From assembly GCF_019898765.1 (NCBI RefSeq), contig NZ_JAIOKB010000001.1, positions 248,001 through 312,000 of the forward strand: 64,000 nt of DNA, written 5' to 3'. The stretch's first letter is position 1, and each line of letters starts with the position of its first letter. The position numbers and the translations under genes were made by a program. Source of the DNA: Sphingomonas yunnanensis (GTDB lineage: Bacteria; Pseudomonadota; Alphaproteobacteria; Sphingomonadales; Sphingomonadaceae). The notes beneath the pieces are model-generated. The model ran no database searches. It saw only the letters and a list, made by a program, of their open reading frames with translations, and had not been told where the DNA came from. Shown here one piece after another: positions 40,448-50,455 of this stretch.

Positions 40448-40783
40448 ATGGGGCGGCTCAACTACCTCGAACTGCCGGTGGCGAACACGACGCGCGCCAA
40501 GGAGTTCTACGGCGCGGCGTTCGGCTGGTCCTTCGCCGATTACGGCCCGACCTATGCCGCGACCACCAGCGGTGACACCGACATCGGCTTCCAGGCCGAT
40601 CCCGCGGAAGCGTCATCCGCCCCGCTGCCGGTCATCGCGGTCAGCGACCTGGAGGCAGCGCTCGCGGCCGTCGCGGCAGCGGGCGGGCAGGTGACCCGGC
40701 CGATCTTCGCCTTCCCCGGCGGCCGCCGCTTCCACTTCACCGATCCCGACGGTCACGAGCTCGCCGCGGTGACCGCGGGCTGA
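40448..40783 (+). CDS. VOC (glyoxalase/bleomycin resistance) family protein
   Basis: 111 residues with one betaalphabetabetabeta module pair: LNYLELPVANTTRAKEFYGA at the start, and GGRRFHFTDPDGHELAAVTA at the end, the usual metal-binding end of the fold. Members act as lyases, dioxygenases or binding proteins; function unknown. GGGGAGA precedes the ATG. The upstream SOS box may also act on this gene. Confidence 0.85.
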   Translation: MGRLNYLELPVANTTRAKEFYGAAFGWSFADYGPTYAATTSGDTDIGFQADPAEASSAPLPVIAVSDLEAALAAVAAAGGQVTRPIFAFPGGRRFHFTDPDGHELAAVTAG

Positions 40784-40804
40784 CCCGCTGTCGCCGGGCG
40801 CCGC

Positions 40805-41332
40805 TCAGCGCTCGGTCAGCCGCGGCATCAATTCGACGAAGTTGCAGGGGCGATGGCGGACGTCGAGCTGGCTCGCGAGGATGCCGTCCCACGCGTCCTT
40901 TACCGCGCCGGTCGAGCCGGGCAGCGCGAAGATATAGGTGCCGCGCGCGACGCAGGCGCAGGCGCGGCTCTGCACCGTCGACGTGCCGATCGTCTGGTAA
41001 CTCAGCCAGCGGAACAGCTCGCCGAAGCCGGGGATCATCTTGTCGGCGACCCGCTCGATCGCCTCGGGGGTGACGTCGCGCCCGGTCACGCCGGTGCCCC
41101 CGGTGGTGATGACGCAGTCCACGCCCGCGTCGTCGATCCAGCGATCGAGCTGCGCCACGATTGAGTCGACGTCGTCGCGCAGGATCGCCCTCTCGGCGAG
41201 CACATGCCCCGCCTCGCTCAGCCGCGCCACCAGCGCGTCGCCCGATCGGTCCTCGGCCAGCCCGCGCGTGTCGGAGACGGTGAGCACCGCGATACGCACC
41301 GGCACGAAGGCGCGCGTGAGGTCGAGGCTCAT
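40805..41332 (-). CDS. moaB: Molybdenum cofactor biosynthesis protein MoaB
   Basis: Adenylyltransferase-like MoCF-binding protein, 175 residues. [20 protein letters not shown] near the start, the MPT-binding motif [17 protein letters not shown] and the [20 protein letters not shown] segment are all typical of MoaB/MogA. Start 41332 overlaps the slt stop (ATGA). Other molybdopterin genes are not in the window. Confidence 0.93.
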   Translation of the reverse strand: MSLDLTRAFVPVRIAVLTVSDTRGLAEDRSGDALVARLSEAGHVLAERAILRDDVDSIVAQLDRWIDDAGVDCVITTGGTGVTGRDVTPEAIERVADKMIPGFGELFRWLSYQTIGTSTVQSRACACVARGTYIFALPGSTGAVKDAWDGILASQLDVRHRPCNFVELMPRLTER

Positions 41333-43152
41333 CGCTCGGCGTGAGTCGTCGATTGCGCCGCGACCGTGCCGTTGATCGCGATCGCCGTAACGGGCGCCGG
41401 CGACGTCATCCGCACCGCGCTGTCGCCGGGCAGGCCCGGGAAGCGCGGCCACATGCCCTGCGCCAGCGCGACTCGGCTGGGGCTCTTGGCCTTGCCGCCC
41501 AGCGACTCGTACATCCAGTAGTTGCGCAGCACCGTCACCACATAGCCGCGCGTCTCCCAGAAGGGGATGCTCTCGATGTAGAGCAACGGGTCGCCGCCGT
41601 CGCGCACCAGCGCATTCCACTCTCCGACCGGCTTGGGCCCGGCATTATAGGCGGCGATCACCTTGGGCAGCAGCCCGCCGGTGAGCCCCATGTCGCGCAG
41701 CTTCTCGATATGGCGCTGGCCGATGTCGATGTTGGTCGAGGGTCGCGCCAGCGCGTCCTGGTCGATCGCGACGCCGCGCTCGCGCATATAGTCGGTCGCC
41801 GCCGCGGGCATGATCTGCATGAGCCCGAACGCGCCGGCGGGGCTGCGCACCTTGTTGCGGAAGCCCGATTCCTGGAGCGTGTGCGCGTAGACCAGCGCCT
41901 TGTCGATGCGCCAGCCGGTGTCGGGCGTCCAGTTGGGCATCGGGTAGCGCGTGTCGGCGGTCGCCACCGCGCCCTGCGGCATGTTGTGCGCGAGCCACAC
42001 CGTGGTGGCGGGCAGGTCGAGCGTCTCGCTGATATGGACGAGGCTGCCGAACTCGGACGGATCGCCGATGCGCGCCTGCTGGCGCACCACCGTGTCGGCG
42101 CGCTCGCCCTCGCCGAGCTCGGCCAGCGCGGCGGCGACGCGGACGTTGGGACGACGCTCGAGCCGCGCCCATTCCCCGCTCACCAGCTCGGGGCGGACTC
42201 GGTCCACGGGAAGCCCGAGCGCCTGTCGCGCGAGCAGCCCGTAGAAGGTCTCCTTATATTGCGCCGCGGTCTTGAGCCGCGCCTCGACGCGGTCGGGCCG
42301 GCCGCACGCCATGTCCGAGCGGGCCGCCCAGTAGAGCGCGGTGGCGCGCAGGTCGGTGTCCGTCGCACGCGCCGCGACATTCTCGAAATCGACCTGGGTC
42401 GCGGCACAGTCGCGCTGGCGCCACGCCGACAGTGCCTCGGTCCAGCGGCCGTGGAGCGCCCACTCCCCGCTCCCCGCCGCCGCCTTGGCCGCCATCGTAC
42501 GCGCCTGCGGGTCGAGCCCCTGGAGGAAGTAGATCCAGGCGATCCGCGCCTGCCACTCGGTCTCGGCCTCGGGCGAGAGGCCATCGGTCGTCTCGAGCAG
42601 CGCCTGCGCCTCGGCGCCCATGTCGGCCTTCACATAGGGCTGCATGCGCTGCGCCAGGTCGGCGGCGACCTGGTCGCTGCGCGTGGCCCGGGCGCGGACG
42701 CGCGACGGGGCGCCGTCCTGCCAGATCAGCCGCTGCGCGCTCGGCAGCGCGGGCAGGTCGGTGAAGCCGCGCGCGCTCGCCAGCCGCATCAGCGCCTCGG
42801 CCTGGGGCAGCTCGGGTGCCTCGGCGATCAGCCGGCTCAGCGCCTCGTCGCTCACCCGCGGCGAACCCTTGGCGAGCACCAGCTCGGCGCGGGCGTAGGC
42901 GTGGAGCGGCCCGCTCGCCATCGTGTCGAGCGTGATCTGCGCGTCGCTCCAGCGCTCGTCGCGGATCGCGGCGAAGACCGCGCGATAGCCCGAGCGCTGC
43001 TCGGGGGTCAGCTGCGCCGGGATGCCGGCGGTCTTGCCCGTCGCGACCGTCACCGGCGGCGCGACAGGCGCTGGCGCGGCCGAGGCCGAGGCGGGCAGAA
43101 CGGCGGCGACGAGCGCGGCGGTGGCGGCCAGCGCGGCGCGGCGGGGGCTCAT
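41329..43152 (-). CDS. slt: Soluble lytic murein transglycosylase (Slt70-like)
   Basis: Periplasmic enzyme cleaving peptidoglycan to 1,6-anhydromuropeptides. 607 residues: a signal peptide ([19 protein letters not shown]), a long alpha-superhelical U/L domain, and a GH23 goose-lysozyme-like domain with the catalytic Glu in [20 protein letters not shown], then [11 protein letters not shown] and [12 protein letters not shown]. The ATG at 43152 overlaps the UDG-like stop. Part of a three-gene minus-strand operon ending in moaB. Confidence 0.92.
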   Translation of the reverse strand: MSPRRAALAATAALVAAVLPASASAAPAPVAPPVTVATGKTAGIPAQLTPEQRSGYRAVFAAIRDERWSDAQITLDTMASGPLHAYARAELVLAKGSPRVSDEALSRLIAEAPELPQAEALMRLASARGFTDLPALPSAQRLIWQDGAPSRVRARATRSDQVAADLAQRMQPYVKADMGAEAQALLETTDGLSPEAETEWQARIAWIYFLQGLDPQARTMAAKAAAGSGEWALHGRWTEALSAWRQRDCAATQVDFENVAARATDTDLRATALYWAARSDMACGRPDRVEARLKTAAQYKETFYGLLARQALGLPVDRVRPELVSGEWARLERRPNVRVAAALAELGEGERADTVVRQQARIGDPSEFGSLVHISETLDLPATTVWLAHNMPQGAVATADTRYPMPNWTPDTGWRIDKALVYAHTLQESGFRNKVRSPAGAFGLMQIMPAAATDYMRERGVAIDQDALARPSTNIDIGQRHIEKLRDMGLTGGLLPKVIAAYNAGPKPVGEWNALVRDGGDPLLYIESIPFWETRGYVVTVLRNYWMYESLGGKAKSPSRVALAQGMWPRFPGLPGDSAVRMTSPAPVTAIAINGTVAAQSTTHAER

Positions 43153-43889
43153 GACGCGATCTCCCCGGTGAGCATCAGCAGGTCCTTCCAAGTCTCGGCT
43201 TTGGCGGCGGGGCGATCCAGCAGGAAGCGCGGGTGATGGGTCGCCACGACGTGCGTGCTCTTGCCGTGCTTATGGTTAATCAGGTGCATACGTCCCCGTG
43301 CGTCGGCGACGCTCATCGCCAACAGCGCACGGCTCGCCGCATCGCCCATCGCCAGCAGCCGTGTCGGGGCTGCCAAAGCGACGTGGTGCCGCGCGATCTC
43401 GCCGAGCCGGTCGGCGATGTCGCGCGGGACGCGGCCGGTGGTGGGGCGACGCGCGCACACCGAGGCGAGCGCGGTGTCGGCGCGCGAGCGGCCGATCGCC
43501 GCGAGCATCCGATCGAACAACCGCCCGGTGTCACCCTCGAGGAGCGTCTCGCGGTCGTCGCGCTCGGGACAGTCGACGAAGACCATCAGCTCGGCGTCCG
43601 GCGGCCCGCTCGCGGCGATCGCGACGCCGCCCCAGCGTGCCTCGGGCGCGTCCTCGCCGAGCCGCCACGCCTTGAACGCCTCGCGCGTGTCGGGTAGCGC
43701 GGCGGGGGCGGGCAGGGGCGCGTTCGCCGGCGCGACGGGCGGGAGGAAGGCGATCGGCGCGGCGGTCTGGACCGGGGCGAGCCAGTCGAACGGCGCGTCC
43801 TCAACGAGCGTGTCGACCCCGGCCTCACGCCACCAGTCGAGCGCGCTCGCCGCGATCATGGCCCAGTCGTGATTCTGATCAGCCCCCAT
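43149..43889 (-). CDS. Divergent uracil-DNA glycosylase superfamily protein
   Basis: 246 residues. The fold-level pattern of family 4 UDG is visible: LMVFVDCPERDDRETLLEGD in place of the GEAPG motif, GRLFDRMLAAIG, a CARRPTTGRVPRDIADRLGE segment and the C-terminal VVATHHPRFLLDRP with the His-Pro motif. Three of the four [4Fe-4S] cysteines of family 4 are missing, and the first catalytic motif is changed. It may be an inactive or altered-specificity relative. It leads the slt-moaB operon and is divergent from the ETF-QO gene. Confidence 0.75.
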   Translation of the reverse strand: MGADQNHDWAMIAASALDWWREAGVDTLVEDAPFDWLAPVQTAAPIAFLPPVAPANAPLPAPAALPDTREAFKAWRLGEDAPEARWGGVAIAASGPPDAELMVFVDCPERDDRETLLEGDTGRLFDRMLAAIGRSRADTALASVCARRPTTGRVPRDIADRLGEIARHHVALAAPTRLLAMGDAASRALLAMSVADARGRMHLINHKHGKSTHVVATHHPRFLLDRPAAKAETWKDLLMLTGEIAS

Positions 43890-43909
43890 ATCTGCATCAT
43901 AGGATCGCG

Positions 43910-43927
43910 GTTGACGTGAGCGTCAAC
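43910..43927. promoter_or_regulatory. 18-bp palindrome upstream of ETF-QO
   Basis: GTTGACG (43910-43916) and CGTCAAC (43921-43927) around TGAG form a perfect inverted repeat between the divergent UDG-like and ETF-QO genes. The TTNACG-N4-CGTNAA layout resembles sites I recall for MerR-type regulators of leucine/fatty-acid catabolism (LiuR), but this is uncertain. It also contains a TTGACG that could be a -35. Confidence 0.45.
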
Positions 43928-44018
43928 TTTCTGGCACCGCCGGCCCGATCAGCCGTTGCGACAACACGACGAGTGCCCGCATCGAGGCGGCGCCGGGCGC
44001 TCCCGAGGAGAAGATGAC

Positions 44019-45677
44019 GTGAGCGAACGCGAGTCCATGCCCTATGACGTGGTCATCGTCGGCGCCGGGCCGGCGGGCCTGTCGGCGGCGATCCGGCTCA
44101 AGCAGCTCGCCGCGGAGAAAGACGCCGAGGTCTCGGTCTGCGTGATCGAGAAGGGCTCGGAGGTCGGCGCGCACATTCTCTCCGGCGCAGTGATCGACCC
44201 GCAGTCGCTCGACGAGCTGCTGCCTGACTGGCGCGAGCAGGATTGCCCGCTGGCCGAGGTGCCCGTCACCGATAACCTCCACTGGGTGCTGACCAAGAAG
44301 GGCAAGTTCACGCTGCCGCACCTGTGGACCCCGCCCTTCCTCCACAACAAGGGCACCTATACCGGCTCGCTCGGCAACCTGTGCCGCTGGCTCGCGGGCA
44401 AGGCCGAGGAGCTGGGAGTCGAGATTTTCCCCGGCTTCGCCGCGGCCGAGATCCTGTTCCACGACGACGGCAGCGTGAAGGGCGTCGCCACCGGCGACAT
44501 GGGCGTCGCGCGCGACGGCACGCGCAAGTCCGACTATCAGCCCGGACTCGAGCTTCACGCGAAATACACCTTCTTCTCAGAGGGTTGTCGCGGACACTTA
44601 TCGAAGGAGCTGATGCGCCTCTTCGACCTGCGACGCGACTGCGACCCGCAGGTCTATGGCCTCGGCGTCAAGGAATTGTGGGACATCGATCCCGCGCTGC
44701 ACACGCCGGGCAAGGTGATCCACACCCAGGGATGGCCGCTCAGCGAGACCGGCTCGAACGGCGGCGGCTGGATCTATCACCAGGCCAACGGGCAGGTGAG
44801 CATCGGCTTCGTCACCTGGCTCAACTACAGCAACCCCTATGTCTCGCCCTTCCAGGAGATGCAGCGCTGGAAGACGCACCCCGCGGTGGCGGCGCTGCTC
44901 AAGGGTGGCAAGCGGGTGAGCTACGGCGCGCGCGCGATCAACGACGGCGGACTGCAGTCCATCCCCAAGTTGGTCTTCCCCGGCGGGGCGCTGATCGGCG
45001 ACAGCGCGGGCTTCCTCAACGTGCCCCGGATCAAGGGCACACACACCGCGATGAAGAGCGCGATGCTCGCCGCCGAGGCCGCGGTCGAGGCGATCGTGTC
45101 GCAGCGCGCGGGTGACGAGCTGGTCGCTTACCCCGAGGCGTTCGAGCGCAGCTGGGTGAAGAAGGAGCTGTCGATCGTCCGCAACGTCGTGCCGCTGGTG
45201 AAGCGTTTCGGCGACCTGATCGGCTCGGGGCTGGCGGGCGTGACGATGTGGCTTGAATATCTCGGGCTTCGCATGCCGTTCACGCTACACCACCATCCCG
45301 ATCACGAGACCTTGTGGCGCAAGGACCTGGTCAAGAAGATCGACTATCCCAAGCCCGACGGCGTGCTCACCTTCGACCGGCTCTCCTCGGTGTTCCTGTC
45401 GAACACCAACCACGAGGAGGATCAGCCGGTCCACCTCACGCTCAAGGACCCGACCATCCCGGTCGCCTATGACTTGCCGCTCTACGACGAACCCGCGCAG
45501 CGCTACTGCCCGGCGGGTGTCTACGAGATCGTAGGCGAGGAGGTCGGCGAGCCCAAGTTCGTGATCAACGCGCAGAACTGCGTCCACTGCAAGACCTGCG
45601 ACATCAAGGATCCGACACAGAACATCAACTGGGTCGTGCCCGAGGGCGGCGGGGGGCCGAACTACCCGAACATGTGA
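44019..45677 (+). CDS. Electron transfer flavoprotein-ubiquinone oxidoreductase
   Basis: Passes electrons from ETF, and so from acyl-CoA dehydrogenases, to ubiquinone. 552 residues. FAD-binding YDVVIVGAGPAGLSAAIRL at residue 9 onward, the GSEVGAHILSGAVIDP and GWPLSETGSNGGGWIYHQ segments of this family, and a C-terminal ferredoxin-like region holding the [4Fe-4S] cysteines (CPAGVYEIV, then QNCVHCKTCDIKDPTQNINW). The GTG at 44019 has GAGGAG 8 nt upstream. It would serve the liuA product encoded at 55880. Confidence 0.95.
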   Translation: MSERESMPYDVVIVGAGPAGLSAAIRLKQLAAEKDAEVSVCVIEKGSEVGAHILSGAVIDPQSLDELLPDWREQDCPLAEVPVTDNLHWVLTKKGKFTLPHLWTPPFLHNKGTYTGSLGNLCRWLAGKAEELGVEIFPGFAAAEILFHDDGSVKGVATGDMGVARDGTRKSDYQPGLELHAKYTFFSEGCRGHLSKELMRLFDLRRDCDPQVYGLGVKELWDIDPALHTPGKVIHTQGWPLSETGSNGGGWIYHQANGQVSIGFVTWLNYSNPYVSPFQEMQRWKTHPAVAALLKGGKRVSYGARAINDGGLQSIPKLVFPGGALIGDSAGFLNVPRIKGTHTAMKSAMLAAEAAVEAIVSQRAGDELVAYPEAFERSWVKKELSIVRNVVPLVKRFGDLIGSGLAGVTMWLEYLGLRMPFTLHHHPDHETLWRKDLVKKIDYPKPDGVLTFDRLSSVFLSNTNHEEDQPVHLTLKDPTIPVAYDLPLYDEPAQRYCPAGVYEIVGEEVGEPKFVINAQNCVHCKTCDIKDPTQNINWVVPEGGGGPNYPNM

Positions 45678-45707
45678 GTGGGGCCGCACGCTTTGACCCC
45701 CAGCTAA

Positions 45708-45802
45708 CGTCACCCGGCCTTGAGCCGGGACCCATGTCTCCTCAGACACAGGGTTCGGGGCGTGCGCGGGACGATGGATCCCGGGTCAAGCCCGGGATGA
45801 CG
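45708..45802. repeat. REP-like paired-hairpin element after ETF-QO
   Basis: Arms from 45708 and at 45774-45802 (CGTCA...CGGGACCCAT and ATGGATCCCGGGTCAAG...) are inverted repeats with one indel; each has an internal hairpin (CCGGCCTTGAGCCGG on the left, CCCGGGTCAAGCCCGGG on the right). The 272-bp gap before the TPR gene holds this and no gene I can recognise. Confidence 0.75.
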
Positions 45803-45949
45803 ACCGCTGTCGCGCAGGCGCGTCATCGCCCGGGAGGGCGAGACAGCGGAGAGAGCCGTGGTCTCGTCACCTCTCCACCGTCCCTATTGCGCGCAATAAA
45901 GCCGGGCGGCGGGGTTGACGCGACCGCGCCCGAGCCGCGACAGCGGGCC

Positions 45950-47581
45950 ATGCGGTTCAGCCCTCCCGGTCTCGTCTCCGCCGCGCTGCTGCTGCTCGCG
46001 CCGGGCGCCGCCGCGGCCGCGACCGGCGATCTCAGCGCCTACATGAAGGCGCGCGCCGCGGCCGCGGACGGCGCGGTCGGCGCCGCCACCAGCGACTATG
46101 CGCGCGCGCTCGCCGCCGCCCCCGACAACGCGGTGGTCGCGGTGCGCGCCTATCGCGAGGCGGTGCGCGCGGGCGATCTCACGCTCGCCGACCGCGCCGC
46201 GGCGTCGCTCGCCGACCAGGGCGTCGCCCCCGCCGACGCCGCTCTGCTCGCGCTCGCCCGCGCCGCGCGCACCGGGGACCGAGTAGCCGCCGGCGCCGCG
46301 ATCGCGCGCCTGCGCGACGACCAGCTCCGCATCCTCGCCGCCCCGCTCGCCGCCTGGGCCGCGCTCGACGCGGGCGGTGATCCGTTCGCGCCGCTCGCGC
46401 GCGCGCCCGCGGACGCGGTGTCGCGCCGCTTCGTCGAGGAGACCCGCGCGCTGCTGCTGATCGCCACCGGCAAGGTGGCGGAGGGCGAGGCAGCGCTCCG
46501 CCCGCTGCTCGGCAACGACCTCGCCAGCCAGGATCATCGAGTCGCCGCCGCGCGGCTGCTGCTCGGTCGCGGTGAGCACGAGGCGGCGGCGCGGCTCCTC
46601 GCCGCCGGCGGCGAGTCCACGATCACGCGGCTGCGCGCCGCCGCGACCGACCCTGCGCTGGCCGGGCGCTATGCCGCCAAGCCGTCGCTGACGTTCGGCG
46701 CCTCCTACCTCTTCACGCGCGTCGCGTCGGACCTCGCCGTCGGCGCGCCCGGCCCGCTCACCTACACGCTGCTCCAGGCCGCGTTGCGGGCCGAGCCGGG
46801 GAACGACCGCGCGCGCGTGCTGCTCGCCGGCGTGCTGGCGCGCGACGACGCGGTCGATCGCGCGCTGGCGGTGCTCGACGCGGTGTCGCCGAACGGCCTT
46901 TACGCGCAGATCGCCGCCGCGGGGCGGGTCCAGCTGCTCGCCGACGACGGCCGCGACGCAGAGGCGCTCGCCGCCGCGCGCGCGCTGGGTGCCGCCCCCG
47001 ACGCCGCGACCGAGGACGTGCAGCGGCTCGCCGATCTCAACGTCCGGCTCGGCCGCCCGATCGAGGCGGTGCCGCTCTACCGCCGGCTGATCGACCGCGC
47101 CGGCGCCGCGGCCGACTGGGCCGACTGGCTGCAATATGGCGCCGCGCTCGACGAGGCGAAGCGCTGGGATCAGGCGCGCCCCGCGCTGGAGCGGGCGGTG
47201 AAGCTGGGGCCAAGCGAGCCGCTCGCGCTCAACTATCTCGGCTATGCGCTGGTGCAGCGGCGCGAGCGGCTGGCCGACGCGCAGAAGCTGCTCGAGCGGG
47301 CCGCCGCGCTCAAGCCCGACGATGCCGCGATCGCCGACTCGCTCGGCTGGGCGCTGCTGGTGCGCGGCCAGCGCGCGCGCGCGCTGCCGCTGCTCGAACA
47401 GGCCGCACTCGGAGACCCTGCCAATGCCGAGATCGGCGAGCATCTCGGCGACGCCTATTGGACGGCGGGGCGGCGCTACGAGGCGCGCTACGCTTGGACC
47501 GCGGCGCGACAGGTCGCCGAGGCCGAGATCGCCGCCCGGCTCGATGCGAAGATCGCGCGCGGGATCGGAGCGCTGCGGTGA
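45950..47581 (+). CDS. Exported TPR-repeat protein
   Basis: 543 residues with a Sec signal peptide (LVSAALLLLAPGAAAAA) and at least eight degenerate tetratricopeptide repeats; the clearest are near the C-terminus (LALNYLGYALVQRRERLADA, AIADSLGWALLVRGQRARA, AEIGEHLGDAYWTAGRRYEA). Periplasmic TPR proteins are scaffolds in envelope or lipoprotein processes; the role here is unknown. The GTG of ispE overlaps its stop, so the two are translated together. Confidence 0.85.
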   Translation: MRFSPPGLVSAALLLLAPGAAAAATGDLSAYMKARAAAADGAVGAATSDYARALAAAPDNAVVAVRAYREAVRAGDLTLADRAAASLADQGVAPADAALLALARAARTGDRVAAGAAIARLRDDQLRILAAPLAAWAALDAGGDPFAPLARAPADAVSRRFVEETRALLLIATGKVAEGEAALRPLLGNDLASQDHRVAAARLLLGRGEHEAAARLLAAGGESTITRLRAAATDPALAGRYAAKPSLTFGASYLFTRVASDLAVGAPGPLTYTLLQAALRAEPGNDRARVLLAGVLARDDAVDRALAVLDAVSPNGLYAQIAAAGRVQLLADDGRDAEALAAARALGAAPDAATEDVQRLADLNVRLGRPIEAVPLYRRLIDRAGAAADWADWLQYGAALDEAKRWDQARPALERAVKLGPSEPLALNYLGYALVQRRERLADAQKLLERAAALKPDDAAIADSLGWALLVRGQRARALPLLEQAALGDPANAEIGEHLGDAYWTAGRRYEARYAWTAARQVAEAEIAARLDAKIARGIGALR

Positions 47582-48435
47582 GCGCGACGGCGGTGGACAC
47601 GGTGGTGCTCGTCGAGACGGCGCCGGCCAAGCTCAACCTGGCGCTCCACGTGCGCGCACGCCGTGCCGACGGCTATCACGCGCTCGAGACGTTGTTCGCC
47701 TTCGCGCGCGATGGGGACGTGGTGACGCTGGCGCCGGCCGAGCGCGACCGCTTCACCGTCACCGGGCCGTTCGCCGCGGCGATCGACGACGATGCCGACA
47801 ATCTGGTCGTCCGGGCGCTCGCGGCGTTCCGCGCGGCCTTCGGCGGGGACGAGCGCTACGTCATCACGCTCGACAAGCGGCTGCCGGTCGCCTCGGGGAT
47901 CGGCGGCGGCTCGGCCGACGCGGCGGCGACGCTACGTTCGCTCGCGCGGCGCCACGGCGTCGCGCAGGACGACGCGCGGCTCGACGCGGTGGCGCGCGCG
48001 CTCGGCGCGGACGTGCCCGCGTGCCTGCTCGGTCGCGCCGCTCTGGGGACGGGACGCGGCGACGATCTCGTGCCGATCACGGGGGTGGGCGACTGCCCGG
48101 CGCTGCTCGTCAACCCGCTCGAGAAGGTCTCCACCGCCGCGGTCTTCGCGCGCTGGGATGGCGTGGATCGCGGCGGCATCGGGGAAGGGGACACGTTGGC
48201 GCGCGCGCTGGCGGGCCGCAACGACCTCCAGCCCGCGGCGGAAGCGGTCGCGCCCGCGGTGCGCGACCTGCTCGGCGTGCTGCGCGACCAAGAAGGCGTG
48301 ACCCTGACGCGCATGTCCGGCTCGGGCGCGACCTGTTTCGCCTTGTTCGACGCGGTCGCGACGCGCGACCGCGCGGCGCGTGCGATCGCGATCCAGCAGC
48401 CGGCCTGGTGGCAGCTCGCGACCACGGTGGCATGA
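47578..48435 (+). CDS. ispE: 4-diphosphocytidyl-2-C-methyl-D-erythritol kinase
   Basis: GHMP kinase of the MEP isoprenoid pathway. 285 residues, normal. ETAPAKLNLALHVRARRADG is the substrate-binding start with the catalytic region RRADGYHALETLF, the ATP-binding glycine loop PVASGIGGGSADAAATLRSL is intact near residue 105, and the third motif is LTRMSGSGATCFALF. GTG start overlapping the TPR gene stop; its own stop overlaps the next ATG. Confidence 0.94.
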   Translation: MSATAVDTVVLVETAPAKLNLALHVRARRADGYHALETLFAFARDGDVVTLAPAERDRFTVTGPFAAAIDDDADNLVVRALAAFRAAFGGDERYVITLDKRLPVASGIGGGSADAAATLRSLARRHGVAQDDARLDAVARALGADVPACLLGRAALGTGRGDDLVPITGVGDCPALLVNPLEKVSTAAVFARWDGVDRGGIGEGDTLARALAGRNDLQPAAEAVAPAVRDLLGVLRDQEGVTLTRMSGSGATCFALFDAVATRDRAARAIAIQQPAWWQLATTVA

Positions 48436-49139
48436 TCGCGCTCAAGCTCCTCGACCATGTCGCGATCCTCTCGCTCGAGCGACCCGACGCGCGCAACGCG
48501 CTGCCGACCGGTGCGTGGCAGGCGCTCGCGGCCAGCCTCCGGACGATCCCGACGAGCGCGCGCGCCCTGCTGCTGCGCTCGGCAGTGCCGGGGGTGTTCT
48601 GCGCCGGCGCCGACCTCGCCGATCTCGCGCGGCTGGTCGACGATGTCGAGGCGCGTAGCGTATTCCGGCTCGCGCTGGAGGACGCCGTCGGTGTGCTGGC
48701 CGAGCTGCCGATCCCGACCGTCGCGCAGGTCGAGGGGGGCTGCTTCGGCGCGGGTGTGGCGCTGGCGCTCGCCTGCGACCTGATCGTGGCCTCGCCCGGC
48801 GCGCGTTTCGGCATCCCGCCCGCGCGGCTCGGGATCGGCTATCCCGTCGGTGACGTCGCAAGACTGGCGCGGCGAGTCGGGCGCGCGCAGGCGGCGCGGC
48901 TTCTGTTCACCGCCGGCTCGATCGATTCGGCGGAGGCGCTGCGGATCGGGCTGGTGGACAATATCGGCGACGCGTCCGAGGTGATCGACGAGATCGCGCG
49001 CAACGACGCGACCGCGCTACGGCTGCTCAAGCATATTCTGGACGACCCGCTGGACGAGTCGCTCGACCAGGCCTTCGAGGATTCGTTCGGCAACCCTCGC
49101 TTCGCCGCCGGCGTGGCCCGCTATCGCGGCGAGGCTTGA
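48432..49139 (+). CDS. Enoyl-CoA hydratase/isomerase family protein
   Basis: Crotonase fold, 235 residues, slightly short of the usual 255-260. [20 protein letters not shown] at the start, an oxyanion-hole region [13 protein letters not shown], and [20 protein letters not shown] with [18 protein letters not shown]. The two glutamates of canonical crotonase are not both evident, so the reaction (hydratase, isomerase or other) is open. It overlaps the ispE stop (ATGA). Confidence 0.88.
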   Translation: MIALKLLDHVAILSLERPDARNALPTGAWQALAASLRTIPTSARALLLRSAVPGVFCAGADLADLARLVDDVEARSVFRLALEDAVGVLAELPIPTVAQVEGGCFGAGVALALACDLIVASPGARFGIPPARLGIGYPVGDVARLARRVGRAQAARLLFTAGSIDSAEALRIGLVDNIGDASEVIDEIARNDATALRLLKHILDDPLDESLDQAFEDSFGNPRFAAGVARYRGEA

Positions 49140-49151
49140 TATCGCGGCAGA

Positions 49152-49166
49152 GTTCTCTACTTGTTC
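49152..49166. promoter_or_regulatory. LexA (SOS) box upstream of recA
   Basis: GTTC TCTACTT GTTC at 49152-49166 exactly fits the alphaproteobacterial LexA consensus GTTC-N7-GTTC, 77 bp before the recA ATG. The box overlaps a possible -35 (TTGTTC). Confidence 0.85.
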
Positions 49167-49243
49167 TCATGGAACAAAGAGAATACACCATCGCGGTGCG
49201 TTGAACGCGACGCGCGGTTGCTCTAGCGAAAGGGTCCACGGCA

Positions 49244-50317
49244 ATGGCCGCCAAACTTCAGGTGATCGATACCGGCATGGCTACCGCGAACGCAGACCGT
49301 CAGAAGGCGCTCGACGCCGCGCTGGCGCAGATCGACCGTGCCTTCGGCAAGGGCTCGGCGATGAAGCTCGGGCAGAAGGAGACGATGCAGGTCGAGGCGA
49401 TCTCGACCGGCTCGCTCGGGCTCGACATCGCACTCGGGGTCGGCGGCCTGCCGCGCGGCCGCGTGATCGAGGTGTACGGGCCGGAGAGCTCGGGCAAGAC
49501 GACGCTGGCGCTCCACGTCATCGCCGAGGCGCAGAAGAACGGCGGCACAGCGGCCTTCGTCGACGCCGAGCACGCGCTCGACCCGGTCTATGCCAAGAAG
49601 CTGGGCGTCAATATCGACGAGCTGATCGTGTCGCAGCCCGACACCGGCGAGCAGGCGCTCGAGATCGTCGACACGCTGGTGCGCTCCAACGCGATCGACG
49701 TGCTGGTGGTCGATTCGGTCGCCGCGCTGGTGCCGCGCGCCGAGATCGAGGGCGAGATGGGCGACAGCCACGTCGGCCTGCAGGCGCGACTGATGTCGCA
49801 GTCGCTGCGCAAGCTGACCGGCTCGATCAGCCGGTCGCGCTGCATGGTGATCTTCATCAACCAGCTGCGCATGAAGATCGGCGTCATGTACGGCAACCCG
49901 GAGACGACCACCGGCGGCAACGCGCTGAAGTTCTACGCCTCGGTTCGCCTCGACATCCGCCGCACCGGCGCGATCAAGGACCGCGACGAGGTGACGGGCA
50001 ACGCCACGCGCGTGAAGGTGGTGAAGAACAAGGTCGCGCCGCCGTTCAAGCAGGTCGAGTTCGACATCATGTACGGCGAGGGCATCTCCAAGGTCGGTGA
50101 GATCCTCGACATCGGGGTGAAGGCGGGGCTGGTCGAGAAATCCGGTGCGTGGTTCTCCTACGACTCGGTTCGCATCGGGCAGGGGCGTGAGAATGCCAAG
50201 ACCTTCCTGCGCGAGAATCCGGAGATGATGGACCGGCTGGAGAAGGCGATCCGGGCGCGTACCGAGCAGGTCGCCGACGGCATGATGGCCGGGCCGAGCG
50301 AGGACGACGACATCTGA
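49244..50317 (+). CDS. recA: Recombinase RecA
   Basis: ATP-dependent strand-exchange protein and LexA co-protease, 357 residues. Walker [15 protein letters not shown] near residue 80, [20 protein letters not shown], and the mobile loop region [20 protein letters not shown] are canonical. The acidic C-terminus (GPSEDDDI) is normal. Regulated by the upstream LexA box. Confidence 0.98.
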   Translation: MAAKLQVIDTGMATANADRQKALDAALAQIDRAFGKGSAMKLGQKETMQVEAISTGSLGLDIALGVGGLPRGRVIEVYGPESSGKTTLALHVIAEAQKNGGTAAFVDAEHALDPVYAKKLGVNIDELIVSQPDTGEQALEIVDTLVRSNAIDVLVVDSVAALVPRAEIEGEMGDSHVGLQARLMSQSLRKLTGSISRSRCMVIFINQLRMKIGVMYGNPETTTGGNALKFYASVRLDIRRTGAIKDRDEVTGNATRVKVVKNKVAPPFKQVEFDIMYGEGISKVGEILDIGVKAGLVEKSGAWFSYDSVRIGQGRENAKTFLRENPEMMDRLEKAIRARTEQVADGMMAGPSEDDDI

Positions 50318-50455
50318 GCCGGTCGGCTCCCGAGCGGAACGCGCGCGGCGAGCGCGCGGGCGGCGGGGCCGGCGGGGGATACGCTCGGGCCGCCTCTCGG
50401 TGAGCGGGCGGCTGGTGCGATGTCGCCTCCTCGGACAGGTGGTGCGCGAGGCTGA

